From positions 29,682 to 93,681 of the forward strand of contig DASXZH010000068.1 of NCBI GenBank assembly GCA_036502005.1: 64,000 nucleotides of DNA, in the 5' to 3' direction. The stretch is from DASXZH01 sp036502005 (lineage in GTDB: Bacteria > Armatimonadota > Fimbriimonadia > Fimbriimonadales > Fimbriimonadaceae). The notes below the pieces were generated by a model that had not been told where the DNA came from, did not search any database, and worked only from the letters and a program-made list of their open reading frames with translations. The translations under genes were made by a program, and so were the position numbers. The first letter of the stretch is position 1; each line of letters opens with the position of its first letter. Shown here in pieces: positions 42,755 through 51,600 of the stretch.

Positions 42755-44161
42755 TTACGGAGCAGTGGGGTCGGAATTGTTATTGATGATTTGCTGGCCA
42801 GCCGAAGAGGCGTCGGGATCGGATGCCTGTTGAAGCAGGGTGTGGTTGATGGCTGCCCAGGCGAGGGTTACGATAATCGTGGTTAGGCCCATCGTTAATA
42901 TAAGGCCAGTGCAACCTGCGGAGCCTGTTGCGACCTTGGATTTGACCGTATTGGCTTCATACTCCGTGCGGCTAATTTGGGAAAGCCGCTCAAGCGCACC
43001 GGAAATATCGCCCGTGAGTTCGCCCGTTGCGACCACGGGGGCATATTCTTGCGGGAAGAGGTCGCTTTTGAAGACGACGTCGGAGATCTTGCTGCCCTCG
43101 TTCATGTGGACGCCGGCGTTTTTCAGCTTGTCCTGCATGCTCAGGTTCGGCACAGATTCAACGGCTAACTCCCAAGCCCGGTTTGGCGGCACGCCTCCTC
43201 TCGCCAGTTTTGCCAGCACCCAGCTAAAGATGGTTACGCTTTCATCCCTTGCGCGCTGACCTAAAACGGGGGTTCTTAAGCCAACTTCGTGGCGAAATCG
43301 CTTCATGCCTCGCGTGGAGAACCAGTTTCTTAGGCCCCAACTGACCAAGCACAAAAGAAGCGTGATCGGCCCCCAAGGCCATAGTAGCTGATGCCACATC
43401 ACCAAAAAAACCGCAAACGGCCCTCCGTCTTTACCGCCATTTGCCATCTCCTGATCGAAGAAACTCTGGAAAGAATTCTTAGCCAAGAATGCGAGCGGAA
43501 ATGAAAGGAGCGCGTTGATGATAACGGCCCAGATCCACCAATGAAAGCGCTTAAACTTATGGGCTTGCTCGGCTTGTTCGGCAACGGTTGTGGCCGCTTC
43601 CGGTAGAAAGCCCCCGGTTTCGCCCGCTCTTATGAGCCCGACCACATGCTCCGGATAAAGATCGGGCCAGAGCTGCAACACCGAACTAATTTGGCGACCT
43701 TCCGAAGCGGCGGTGGCGACTTCGCCAAGAGAATCCCGAAACTTCGGGTCTTTGTACATATGGCTAAGTTCGCTGAATGTATTAACAGGGCCGATACCGG
43801 CCCTAAGCTGCTCGGCGATTTGGGCAAAGAGGAAGAAAATATCCCGGTCTTTGGCTTTTTGTGTGTGGTGAGTCTGCGGATGGTAGCCGGGCGCGGGAGC
43901 GTTGATCTGCATTTTCCCGCCCTGCTGATAAGCTGTTGGAGGTGGGGCAGCTTGGTGGATGAGCTGCATGGGCGCTTGCTGCCGTCTTTGGGGGGCAGGA
44001 GTTGCGGCTGGGCCGCCAGATGCGCTTTCGCCGACGATTTTTGGCCCACGAAAACCGCGGCCGATGAGCATGTGGATCGCCTCACCCGCGCTGGTGGCCT
44101 GAATGGTGCCCTGTGTCGGTTTCCCGGCGGCGTCAATGGCTGAGTATTGGTAAAAGGGCAT
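42755..44161 (-). CDS. Type II secretion/type IV pilus protein, GspF/PilC-like 2
   Basis: A 468-residue paralogue of the next gene. N-terminal MPFYQYSAIDAAGKPTQGTI and linker (with PAATPAPQRRQQAPMQLIHQ) lead to FFLFAQIAEQLRAGIGPVNTF and VVGLIRAGETGGFLPEAATTVAEQA, the second F-domain and transmembrane helices near the C-terminus. It overlaps folK by 29 nt and precedes GspF-like 1 by 12 nt. Two different GspF-like subunits in tandem suggest a heteromeric platform or a divergent pilus. Confidence 0.88.
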   Translation of the reverse strand: MPFYQYSAIDAAGKPTQGTIQATSAGEAIHMLIGRGFRGPKIVGESASGGPAATPAPQRRQQAPMQLIHQAAPPPTAYQQGGKMQINAPAPGYHPQTHHTQKAKDRDIFFLFAQIAEQLRAGIGPVNTFSELSHMYKDPKFRDSLGEVATAASEGRQISSVLQLWPDLYPEHVVGLIRAGETGGFLPEAATTVAEQAEQAHKFKRFHWWIWAVIINALLSFPLAFLAKNSFQSFFDQEMANGGKDGGPFAVFLVMWHQLLWPWGPITLLLCLVSWGLRNWFSTRGMKRFRHEVGLRTPVLGQRARDESVTIFSWVLAKLARGGVPPNRAWELAVESVPNLSMQDKLKNAGVHMNEGSKISDVVFKSDLFPQEYAPVVATGELTGDISGALERLSQISRTEYEANTVKSKVATGSAGCTGLILTMGLTTIIVTLAWAAINHTLLQQASDPDASSAGQQIINNNSDPTAP

Positions 44162-44654
44162 CGCTCAGTTTCTTGACGGTTTGGGCCTGCAGTTCGGTCG
44201 AAGGCAATAATTGGGCGATGGTGCCGAGGCCGGGGAGATTGAAGTTTGGATCGATTTCATAAAGGGGCTGCAATACAAATCTACGTTCTATCGCCCGCGG
44301 ATGTGGTAGGACAAGTTTTTCTATGTGTGCCTCTCTGAATTTGTATTGGGCGGCGCCATAGGAAATGAGGTCTAGGTCGATCTCTCTTGGCCCGAATCTT
44401 GGGGCGTCTTGCCTTCCGATTTGTCTTTCTATCTGCTTGAGAAGATGGAGGAGGGGAAGTGGGCCAGTTTTTGTTTCCGCGAGGAGGGCCGCGTTTATGA
44501 AGGCGGGCTGGTCTTCCACGTACATGGGGGCCGTTTCGTAGGGATGGCTGACCTTTTGGATGGTTAGGTGCTTTTCGAGTTCAGCTATGGCTGTGCGTAG
44601 GTTGTTTAACCTATCGCCAAGGTTTGATCCTAAGCTGATTGCGACCTTTGCCAT
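44133..44654 (-). CDS. folK: HPPK, folate biosynthesis
   Basis: A 173-residue 2-amino-4-hydroxy-6-hydroxymethyldihydropteridine pyrophosphokinase. It transfers diphosphate from ATP to the pterin alcohol in folate synthesis. Family segments: ISLGSNLGDRLNNLRTAI, YETAPMYVEDQPAFINAAL and RFGPREIDLDLISYG with the Mg-binding DxD, followed by LVLPHPRAIERRFVLQPL. First gene of a leftward operon with two GspF-like genes, sharing a 29-nt overlap; this unrelated pairing may be chance transcription coupling. Confidence 0.95.
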   Translation of the reverse strand: MAKVAISLGSNLGDRLNNLRTAIAELEKHLTIQKVSHPYETAPMYVEDQPAFINAALLAETKTGPLPLLHLLKQIERQIGRQDAPRFGPREIDLDLISYGAAQYKFREAHIEKLVLPHPRAIERRFVLQPLYEIDPNFNLPGLGTIAQLLPSTELQAQTVKKLSDALLPILSH

Positions 44655-44689
44655 AGGCGGATTTTTACCTTATGAGGCATGACAAGAAA

Positions 44690-44910
44690 GAAGGTAAACG
44701 GTAAACGGTAAAGGGAGTCAAGTTCAGCTATTGCCTGGGCGCTCTCCTATTTTCAATTTAAGGGATTTCGATAGTTGTGAGTTTGTGGCTCGAGCCTCTC
44801 CCGGTTCGTTCCTCACCGCTTTCCTTTGTCTGCCTTTCCGGGTGGGATTGCCGTGCGCATAATGGAAAGCTTCCGACCTCTCCTTTCGGGAGAGGTGAAG
44901 GGCTCGGTGG
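44690..44910. repeat. GGTAAAC heptamers and CCTCTCC hairpins before the 44961 gene
   Basis: GGTAAACGGTAAACGGTAAA at about 44694-44713, then CCTCTCCCGGTTCGTTCCTC (44795 on) with its distant complement GACCTCTCCTTTCGGGAGAG at 44876-44895. No gene is seen in the 306-bp gap. Confidence 0.7.
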
Positions 44911-44960
44911 CTGACTTAATCGGCAGCGCGTTTTGGATCGCTAATCACCCTCACAAATTT

Positions 44961-45794
44961 ATGGGTTCAACCGAAAATACAAGTGTGCCGAACAAAGTCG
45001 CTCTCGTTTGTCCCGTTCACATGCCAAAATTCGCCCAGTTTCGCGAGTTTGTGGCCAGCTACGAACTTGTTCAGCCAGATTGCGATCTGTATTTCATCCT
45101 GAGCGAAGAGGCGCGGCACAAAGAGGCCAAATACAAAGAGGTTTGGGACCGGACCGAGTTCATTTATACTCCGACGGTAACGCCCAACGACTCGGTCATT
45201 AGCTGCAAGAAGTTTCATGGCCTGCACCAGCTTTGGAAGACACAACGATACGAAGGCATTGCAGCGGTGGACGTGGATTCGGTGTTCGCGGGGGTCGGCT
45301 TTCACGAATCGTTTGCAAGGTTTAAGCATGACCCAACCATTTTTGGATGCCCACTGTCTCGATATCCAACAAAGCCTTTTCACGATGTGGTTCGGTTAAG
45401 CACGCGGCTTTTTGGCCAGAGCGAAGAACTGGACAGATACAAAAAGATCTACGCTTGGTGGAATACGATCCCATGGTATCAGTCGGAACACATTTCGGCC
45501 TTTCTGACTAGGGTGGGGTTCTATCAGCATGGGTTTGTGAACCAGGATTGGCATTCTTTTGACCAGGTCATGTACCACGGTTGGCTTATTTCGGAGGGCC
45601 TTGCTAAGGTTGGAGATATGCATATCTCTGCTGAAATGCCCGAAAAGATGCGCCCCGACGAGATAGCCAATCTGGCTTCCCGGAGGCTCGATTGGATTGG
45701 TTACGCCGCGCGTGAGAGTTCAGTTTTTGCAGGGCAGAATCCGCTAATGTATTTCCACACAGATCGGTTGGATGAAGCGTCCTTTGCCGCGTAA
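44961..45794 (+). CDS. Glycosyltransferase-like protein, unknown
   Basis: A 277-residue protein. Start at ATG 44961, after repeat DNA; the frame upstream to 44826 is not believed. It shows VALVCPVHMPKFAQFREFV, YFILSEEARHKEAKYKEVW and AVDVDSVFAG, a DxD-like element as in GT-A enzymes, then HISAFLTRVGFYQHGFVNQDWHSFDQV, which may hold a catalytic part. I do not recognise the family. Its context gives no partner. Confidence 0.55.
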   Translation: MGSTENTSVPNKVALVCPVHMPKFAQFREFVASYELVQPDCDLYFILSEEARHKEAKYKEVWDRTEFIYTPTVTPNDSVISCKKFHGLHQLWKTQRYEGIAAVDVDSVFAGVGFHESFARFKHDPTIFGCPLSRYPTKPFHDVVRLSTRLFGQSEELDRYKKIYAWWNTIPWYQSEHISAFLTRVGFYQHGFVNQDWHSFDQVMYHGWLISEGLAKVGDMHISAEMPEKMRPDEIANLASRRLDWIGYAARESSVFAGQNPLMYFHTDRLDEASFAA

Positions 45795-46073
45795 GGGGCT
45801 TGAAAGATTTGTTGAAGTTTCTTTAGCCATAGTCTCGTTCGACGGGTTGAATTTCACGCTAAGAGGCAGAGAGCGCCGAGTCAATGCGATGCGTAGGTTT
45901 CGGCCATCGCGGCGACAAGTCGCCTGATTCAAAGCTGTGACAAGTCACAGCACTCGAAATGAGGCTGCTAACGATTTCGAGTGCGAGCGAGTTCTCGCCG
46001 CTTTTCCCCGGCGACTTGTCGTCGACTAGATTTACCATCCACCATCCCTATCCACTTCAAGATAGGATTGGTT

Positions 46074-46079
46074 CACAAT
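46074..46079 (+). promoter_or_regulatory. -10 box, likely leaderless start
   Basis: CACAAT 6 nt before the ATG at 46086; no SD-like sequence in the gap. Confidence 0.35.
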
Positions 46080-46085
46080 AGAACC

Positions 46086-46460
46086 ATGATCCTGCCTATC
46101 CTCGCCCTTGTTTTCGCCCCTCACACCGGTGTTCTGAAAGGCCATGTCAGCATTGGACCTCTTACCAGCGCCGAGCGGAATAAATACCACACCCTTTATG
46201 CGAAGGATCAATCGATTGAGGGCTATGAGTTGGAGGTTTTCCGCGCAAGCGATAAGAATGAGGAGAATCCGTTGGAGGACATGGCGCTAACTGCCAACGG
46301 CAACTTCAAGTTTGATCTTGCCTCGGGGAGTTATGTAGTGACGGTTTCGAAGAGCATGCACGCCGGGGCCTACAGCGTCTATCCGACGAAAAAGGCTCGG
46401 GTCCGGGCCGGAAAGACGACCAAGCTTTCGTTGCACGTTCGGTCGGAAGCTTTTAAGTAA
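46086..46460 (+). CDS. Small secreted beta-sandwich protein, unknown
   Basis: A 124-residue protein with a short signal peptide (ILPILALVFAPHTG). The rest (GNFKFDLASGSYVVTVSKSMHAGAYSVYPTKKARVRAGKTTKLSLHV) resembles carboxypeptidase-regulatory-like or Ig-like beta-sandwiches. Function unknown. The flanking gaps (45795-46085 and 46461-46783) are repeat-rich (GTCATTGCGAGGAGC type near 46735; GCGACAAGTCGCC near 45912) and lack genes. Confidence 0.6.
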   Translation: MILPILALVFAPHTGVLKGHVSIGPLTSAERNKYHTLYAKDQSIEGYELEVFRASDKNEENPLEDMALTANGNFKFDLASGSYVVTVSKSMHAGAYSVYPTKKARVRAGKTTKLSLHVRSEAFK

Positions 46461-46783
46461 GGACTGGTAATGCGTTGTGCGTTTATGCGCTTGGACGTTA
46501 TAAAGTCCAGAGTGTCGAGTCTTGAGTCTTGCGAGACAAGGTTGATCGCGACTCGCGTTTTTTGTAGCAGGCCCTACAGGGCGACGAGGCAATCTGCGTG
46601 TGACACCGACGTTTCGGTGTTAAACTCACATTAGAAGGTTCAAGGAAGCTATCAAAGTCTCTGCGTCCTTACCTTGCGCCGGTGGCTCTTACGAGTAGAT
46701 TGCCGCGTCGCTTCAGCGCGACTTAGTCGCACTGAAGCTCCTCGCAATGACAAATTACTATTTTAGAGTTTGAACCCTTCTGT

Positions 46784-48805
46784 TTAGCGGCCGAACTTCG
46801 GTTTCGACTTGAACTTCGGCTTGCCAGACCAACCTCGGTGCCCTTTCTTGCCTTGGGCTGAAGGATGGCCGGGGTTGTTTCCGGGTCGATCGTTGCTAAA
46901 CGGTTTAGGCGCGTCTGCCGAGTTGTTCGGCGTTGGCTGTTCCGGCTTATTGCGCCAAGGTCGCGATTGGCCACCAGAGGTGGGCCGATCATCTCGCTGA
47001 GGTGGCTTGTTCTCGTTGGAGAACTTTTGGAACCGGCCGTTGCCGTTAGGATTCGTGTTTCGGCCGTTTTGGGGTCGGCCAAAGCCGCCGCGCTGTCCTG
47101 ATCCGTTTCGATCCTGAAAAGGTCGTTCTTGGTTAGGGCGATCCTGATTTCTGTTGAAGCCATCGTTTCGGCTTGGCCCTTGATCGTTTCTTGGGCTATA
47201 GCCGCCATTGGGCCGGTCGTTACCGAACGATGCTCGCTCATCTCGCCGTGGGTAGCCGTTATTGGGGCGACCATTGGGATTCTGCGGGCGCTGGTCTCGC
47301 TGGCCATAACCGCCTTCATCTCGGCGCTGATAGCCGGCGTTGGGCTGATCATTTCGGCTCGGTCCTCGGTCGTCTCTGCGCTGATATCCACGATTGGGGC
47401 TGTCGTTCTGATTGTTCGGACGCTGGTCCCGTTGATCGGGCTGATCATTTCGACTGGGCGCACGATCATCTCGGCGAGGGTAGCTGCCTCGTGACTGTTC
47501 GTTGCGGTTAGGTGCGCGCTCGTCTCGACGAGCGTAGCCGCCGTTCATCCGGCCGTATTGTGAACCTCCGTTTGAAGCTTCCGGTCGAGGTGTTTCCTCA
47601 ACCTGAACCGCAGGAGCCACGGGCGCCTCTGCCATAACCGGCTGGGCGGGGCGAGAAGGAACGCGTGCTCCAGCCTGACGGCTGCGAGCGACATGCTCCA
47701 AGGAGGTGCTTCTTGCCGAAAGGGTAAGCGGTGTGCCGAGCAGCTTTTCGATATCGCGAATATCCCGAGCCTGAGCCGGAATCGCCAGAGTAATGGCCTG
47801 GCCAGAGGCTCCTGCGCGGCCGGTCCGGCCGATGCGGTGCACATAGTCATGAGCGTTCTCCGGCACATCGTAGTTGATGACGAGGCTGATGTCCTTCACA
47901 TCGATACCGCGAGCCGCGATATCGGTGGCGACGAGGATGCGATACTCGCCCTTCTTAAATCCTTCCAAAGCCGCCTTGCGCTGAGCAAGGGTCCGGTCGG
48001 CGTGGAGTTCGGCGGCGCTGTGGCCATCGAACCGGATCGCCTTGGCAAGCTTTCTCGCGCCATGGCGAGTTCGGGAGAACACGAGCACGCTGCCCTTATT
48101 CTCATAAAGAAGCTCCCTTAGCATGGGGTGCTTGTCTTCGTGCTGAACGTAGATCAGCTCCTGATCGACCAACTCGGGCGTGCTTCCGGTGGGGGTTATT
48201 TCCACCTGCTGCGGATCGACCATGTAGTTGTTGGCAAGCTCCCGGATCTCTTTCGGCATGGTTGCGCTGAAGAGGAGGGTCTGACGATCGGTTGGGGTGA
48301 CATCCAAGATTCGCTTGATGGCAGGGGCAAAGCCCATATCGAGCATTCGGTCGGCTTCATCGAGGACGAGGATCTTAACGCGATCGAGGCGGGTTGTGCC
48401 TTGCTGCAGGTGGTCGGTGAGCCGGCCGGGAGTTGCGACGATGACCGAATATCTGCCGCGAAGTTTGTGGCTCTGCTGGTTCATGGGCGCTCCGCCGATG
48501 ATGAGCACACACTCGATGTCGAGCTTTTTGTAGGTCTCGGCGATCTGCATGGCAAGCTCGCGGGTTGGGGCAAGGACGAGGCCGATCTCTCTTTCTTTAA
48601 GCCGGGCGATCATGGGCAGGGCAAAAGCGAGTGTTTTTCCGGTACCGGTTTGAGCGATGCCGACTAAATCTTTCCCCTCCAGAGCGACGGGGATTGCCCC
48701 GGCTTGGATGGGTGTGGGCACGGTGATGCCGAGTTTTTCTAGGCGCGAGCATAAAGCAGGCGCGACTGATAGGGCTTCAAAGCCCTGGACTTCTGATATT
48801 TGCAT
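46784..48805 (-). CDS. DEAD-box RNA helicase with long Arg/Asn/Gly-rich tail
   Basis: A 673-residue ATP-dependent RNA helicase of the RhlE/CsdA type. Motifs in order: Q motif with PTPIQAGAIPVAL, Walker A AQTGTGKT, PTRELA, DEAD in VLDEADRMLDMGF, SAT in FSATMP, ARGIDV and HRIGRTGRAG. The last 270 residues are a low-complexity tail of degenerate units (YARRDERAPNRNEQ, RRDDRAPSRNDQ) ending in KPKFKSKPKFGR. Such basic, disordered tails bind RNA and can drive condensate formation. Likely role: cold-stress or ribosome-assembly RNA remodelling. Confidence 0.93.
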   Translation of the reverse strand: MQISEVQGFEALSVAPALCSRLEKLGITVPTPIQAGAIPVALEGKDLVGIAQTGTGKTLAFALPMIARLKEREIGLVLAPTRELAMQIAETYKKLDIECVLIIGGAPMNQQSHKLRGRYSVIVATPGRLTDHLQQGTTRLDRVKILVLDEADRMLDMGFAPAIKRILDVTPTDRQTLLFSATMPKEIRELANNYMVDPQQVEITPTGSTPELVDQELIYVQHEDKHPMLRELLYENKGSVLVFSRTRHGARKLAKAIRFDGHSAAELHADRTLAQRKAALEGFKKGEYRILVATDIAARGIDVKDISLVINYDVPENAHDYVHRIGRTGRAGASGQAITLAIPAQARDIRDIEKLLGTPLTLSARSTSLEHVARSRQAGARVPSRPAQPVMAEAPVAPAVQVEETPRPEASNGGSQYGRMNGGYARRDERAPNRNEQSRGSYPRRDDRAPSRNDQPDQRDQRPNNQNDSPNRGYQRRDDRGPSRNDQPNAGYQRRDEGGYGQRDQRPQNPNGRPNNGYPRRDERASFGNDRPNGGYSPRNDQGPSRNDGFNRNQDRPNQERPFQDRNGSGQRGGFGRPQNGRNTNPNGNGRFQKFSNENKPPQRDDRPTSGGQSRPWRNKPEQPTPNNSADAPKPFSNDRPGNNPGHPSAQGKKGHRGWSGKPKFKSKPKFGR

Positions 48806-48810
48806 GGTTT

Positions 48811-48958
48811 TAGGTGATAAGTGATAGGTGATAAGTGATAAGGGGAAAGGGGATAGATGGTGGTCGATAGTCGATGGGTAGAGGACGCGTGTTTTAACGC
48901 ACGATGGCGTCAGGCCCTCTAGGACCTTTCACTTATCACTTATAGCTTTTCACTTTTT
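48811..48958. repeat. GTGATAA heptamer arrays
   Basis: Degenerate units GTGATAA, GTGATAG, GGGGATA, GTCGATA with 7-bp period from 48814 to about 48876, and reverse-type TTTCACT/TATCACT at 48925-48957. The rest of the gap to 49217 contains AGACACAAGACA and TCTTGTGTGTTGTG inverse partners and no gene. Confidence 0.75.
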
Positions 48959-49217
48959 TTACGGATTGCCGCTCGATTCTAACAGGTTCAAGCCGGGCAA
49001 AATAGGCGCACCTGGTGCGCAAATCCGTTCTCTAACCAAAGTTATTGGGAGATGTCTGCGCGAGACTACCGTGGCAGTCGATTGTGATTGTACCTGAAAA
49101 GGGGGACGCTGAAGATGTCTTGTGTGTTGTGTATTGGCTTCGCTGGCAACTCCAAGTTGTGGCGTCAAGACACAAGACATTAAAACACAAGACATGGATC
49201 ACGCACAACACTGGTCC

Positions 49218-50201
49218 TCAAAGCTCCATGTCTGAGCTGTGGCCCGGGAAGAGCTTGGCGTGCGGATCGAGGTAGGTTTTCGCGAAACAGACGGCGGTGC
49301 CGGCTTCGCCGACACCGGTCGCGATGAGCTTCAGCTTGCCATCAAAGCTGCATACATCCCCAACCGCGAAGACGCCGGGCAGGTTGGTTTCATAGCGGTC
49401 GTTCACTAGAATCTGCTGGCGGTCGAGGTTTAGACCCCACTCTTTTAGGGGCCCTAGCGAGGACTTGAACCCGACGTTTACGATAACGGCGTCGACTTCT
49501 AGCTTTTCAATCTCTTTCGTCTGGTTGTTTTCAATGGTGATGGCGACGATGTTGCCGTCGCCATGAAGCTCTTTCACCACGTTGAAAAGCCTCATCCGGA
49601 CGCGGCTTTCCATCACTTGGCGGATGCTGTCCTCGTGGGCGCGGAACTGATCGCGGCGGTGGACGAGGGTGATGTCCCTTGCGATGGGCTCGAGGCCGAT
49701 GCACCAATCAAAGGCGGAATCTCCGCCGCCGACGATGACAAGGCTCTTTCCCGCAAACTTGGCCTTTTCTTTAACGCCGTAGTAAACACCTAAACCTTCA
49801 AATTCTTCCTCTCTCTCAACTCCAATTCGAGTTGGCGAAAAAGCGCCTGCCCCGGCGGAAATGATGATCGTTTTGGTCGGCAGAGAAAGGCCGGATCGGG
49901 TGCCGATCGCGTAGGTGCCGTCTTCTAGTTGGGTGAGGGTTTGGGCCGTTTCTTCGAGGCAGATCTCGGGGCCGAACTGGGTCCCTTGCTTGCCCATTTC
50001 GACGGCCAAGTCCTTGGCGAGGATCTTGGGGAAGCCGGGCATATCGTAAACGTATTTTTCAGGATAGAGGGCCGTTAACTGCCCGCCAAGCTCGGCGAGG
50101 CTATCGATAATGCGAACCGACATGCCTCGCAATCCGGCATAAAAAGCGGCAAAAAGGCCGACGGGGCCGGCGCCGATTATGGTTACGTCAACTGTTTCCA
50201 A
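49218..50201 (-). CDS. Ferredoxin/thioredoxin-reductase-like flavoprotein (FNR, YumC type)
   Basis: A 327-residue TrxR-like flavoprotein starting at TTG. FAD-binding IIGAGPVGLFAAFYAGLRGM and NADPH-binding VIVGGGDSAFDW match the YumC-type ferredoxin-NADP reductases. The redox CxxC of true thioredoxin reductases is absent, and FAVGDVCSFDGKLKLIATGVGEAG is the C-terminal FAD segment. It reduces ferredoxin or flavodoxin with NADPH. Monocistronic on the minus strand, divergent from deoB. Confidence 0.9.
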   Translation of the reverse strand: METVDVTIIGAGPVGLFAAFYAGLRGMSVRIIDSLAELGGQLTALYPEKYVYDMPGFPKILAKDLAVEMGKQGTQFGPEICLEETAQTLTQLEDGTYAIGTRSGLSLPTKTIIISAGAGAFSPTRIGVEREEEFEGLGVYYGVKEKAKFAGKSLVIVGGGDSAFDWCIGLEPIARDITLVHRRDQFRAHEDSIRQVMESRVRMRLFNVVKELHGDGNIVAITIENNQTKEIEKLEVDAVIVNVGFKSSLGPLKEWGLNLDRQQILVNDRYETNLPGVFAVGDVCSFDGKLKLIATGVGEAGTAVCFAKTYLDPHAKLFPGHSSDMEL

Positions 50202-50414
50202 ACTTCGAATCTCTACGCTTTTTTCGGTTGAAAAGCGGCACGGGGAGTTTACCGGTCTTCGGCATTAGGCCTTCGGCTTTCGGTTTTCGGGATGGGAACA
50301 GAACCGTCACTTTGAAATTGTTGGCAACGGAATTCCTAACGATGCACTCGCAAAGGTTTTGGGAGGACATCCTAAGGCCGAACGCCGAATGCCGAGGGCA
50401 CACCCGCAATCTTG

Positions 50415-50420
50415 TACACT
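50415..50420 (+). promoter_or_regulatory. -10 box of deoB
   Basis: TACACT 8 nt before ATG 50429. The upstream sequence is GCCGAAC/GGCTTTC-type heptamer DNA (about 50262-50290, 50380-50400) rather than coding sequence, so the long upstream extension is not used. Confidence 0.4.
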
Positions 50421-50428
50421 TCCCTCCC

Positions 50429-51589
50429 ATGAAACGGGCAATAGTGATCGTGTTGGATGGATGCGGAGCAGGGGAGGCGCCGGATGCCGCCGAGTTTAGG
50501 GATTTTGACCACCCAGCCACGATCAAACACGTTTGGGAAAAGGCCGGACCACTAAACGCCCCAACCCTTCAGGCTTGCGGGTTTTTCACCGCTTGTAAAG
50601 TGCCGCTTACCGTTAGCGCACCAGCGGGCAAAGCGGTTGCCTACGGAAGGCTGCAGGAACTCAACATTGGCGGAAAAGACTCCGTTGCCGGACACTGGGA
50701 GATGATGGGCATCGTCACCAATCAACGATTCCCAACTTATCCAAACGGGTTTCCAGCTGATTTAGTTGAGGCATTTGAAAAGGAAATAGGCCACCAGGTG
50801 CTGGGAAACAAACCGGCAAGCGGAACAGAGATCCTAAAGGAGTTGGGCGCGGAACATATGCGCACCGGGAAGCCGATTCTTTACACCAGCGCCGACAGCG
50901 TTTTCCAAATCGCGTGCCACGAAGAAGTGGTGCCGATTGAAACTCTATACAGCTACTGCCGAAGCGCGCGGCGTCTGTGCGGACCACCTAACAACGTGGA
51001 ACGTGTGATCGCCAGGCCGTTTATCGGCGATGCCGAAAATGGATTCCAGAGGACGGAAAGGAGGAAGGATTTTCCCCTAACCCCGCCTCATAACTTGGTC
51101 GACGAGATCGGTGATGTTTACGGAATCGGTGTTGTGCCAGAGCTTTTTGACCAGCGCGGATTCAGGTATGTGCGTCGAACGCAAAACAACTCGGAGCATG
51201 GCGAAATGCTGCTGGAGGCTTTGGGCTCCGATGCCCGGTTCATCTTTGCCAACTTTGAAGATACCGATATGCTTTTCGGCCACCGAAACGACCCGGTTGG
51301 GTTTGGAGGCGCATTAGAAAAGTTTGACCTCTTTCTAGCCACCCTCCTTCCCAAGCTAACAGCAGACGACCTCCTAATCCTCACCGCCGACCACGGCAAT
51401 GACCCGACGTCTGTTTCCACCGATCATTCGCGGGAGTACGTGCCTGCCTGCGTAATCTCAAGCGGCGAAGGCGTAAGCGATAACGGCGATGTGAAGGGCA
51501 TGGCAGCTATAGGCGCAACGGTTGCCGCTCACCTTGGCGTAGATTGGAAAATCGGCCAGAATCTGTTGCATGCGCATGCCACGCTGTAA
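50429..51589 (+). CDS. deoB: Phosphopentomutase
   Basis: A 386-residue alkaline-phosphatase-superfamily enzyme that interconverts ribose-1- and ribose-5-phosphate (and the deoxy forms). Metal-binding VLDGCGAGEAPDAAEF, HEEVVPIETLY region, RVIARPFIGDAENGFQRT, NFEDTDMLFGHRND and LTADHGNDPTSVSTDHSREYVP are present. At the phospho-acceptor position the sequence is GKDSVAGHWEMMG, so Ala87 stands where E. coli has Ser and Bacillus has Thr. All other elements look intact. Forms a likely operon with trpG/pabA, 11 nt downstream. Confidence 0.93.
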   Translation: MKRAIVIVLDGCGAGEAPDAAEFRDFDHPATIKHVWEKAGPLNAPTLQACGFFTACKVPLTVSAPAGKAVAYGRLQELNIGGKDSVAGHWEMMGIVTNQRFPTYPNGFPADLVEAFEKEIGHQVLGNKPASGTEILKELGAEHMRTGKPILYTSADSVFQIACHEEVVPIETLYSYCRSARRLCGPPNNVERVIARPFIGDAENGFQRTERRKDFPLTPPHNLVDEIGDVYGIGVVPELFDQRGFRYVRRTQNNSEHGEMLLEALGSDARFIFANFEDTDMLFGHRNDPVGFGGALEKFDLFLATLLPKLTADDLLILTADHGNDPTSVSTDHSREYVPACVISSGEGVSDNGDVKGMAAIGATVAAHLGVDWKIGQNLLHAHATL

Positions 51590-51600
51590 AATCCAAGTAA

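Noticed and set aside
3101..48957. CRISPR array
   Set aside because: Repeats are 7-bp tandem or scattered palindromes; no regularly spaced 25-40-bp repeats with unique spacers and no cas genes.
50228..50428. N-terminal extension of deoB
   Set aside because: Heptamer repeat DNA; DeoB homologues begin at the MKRAIVIVLDG segment.
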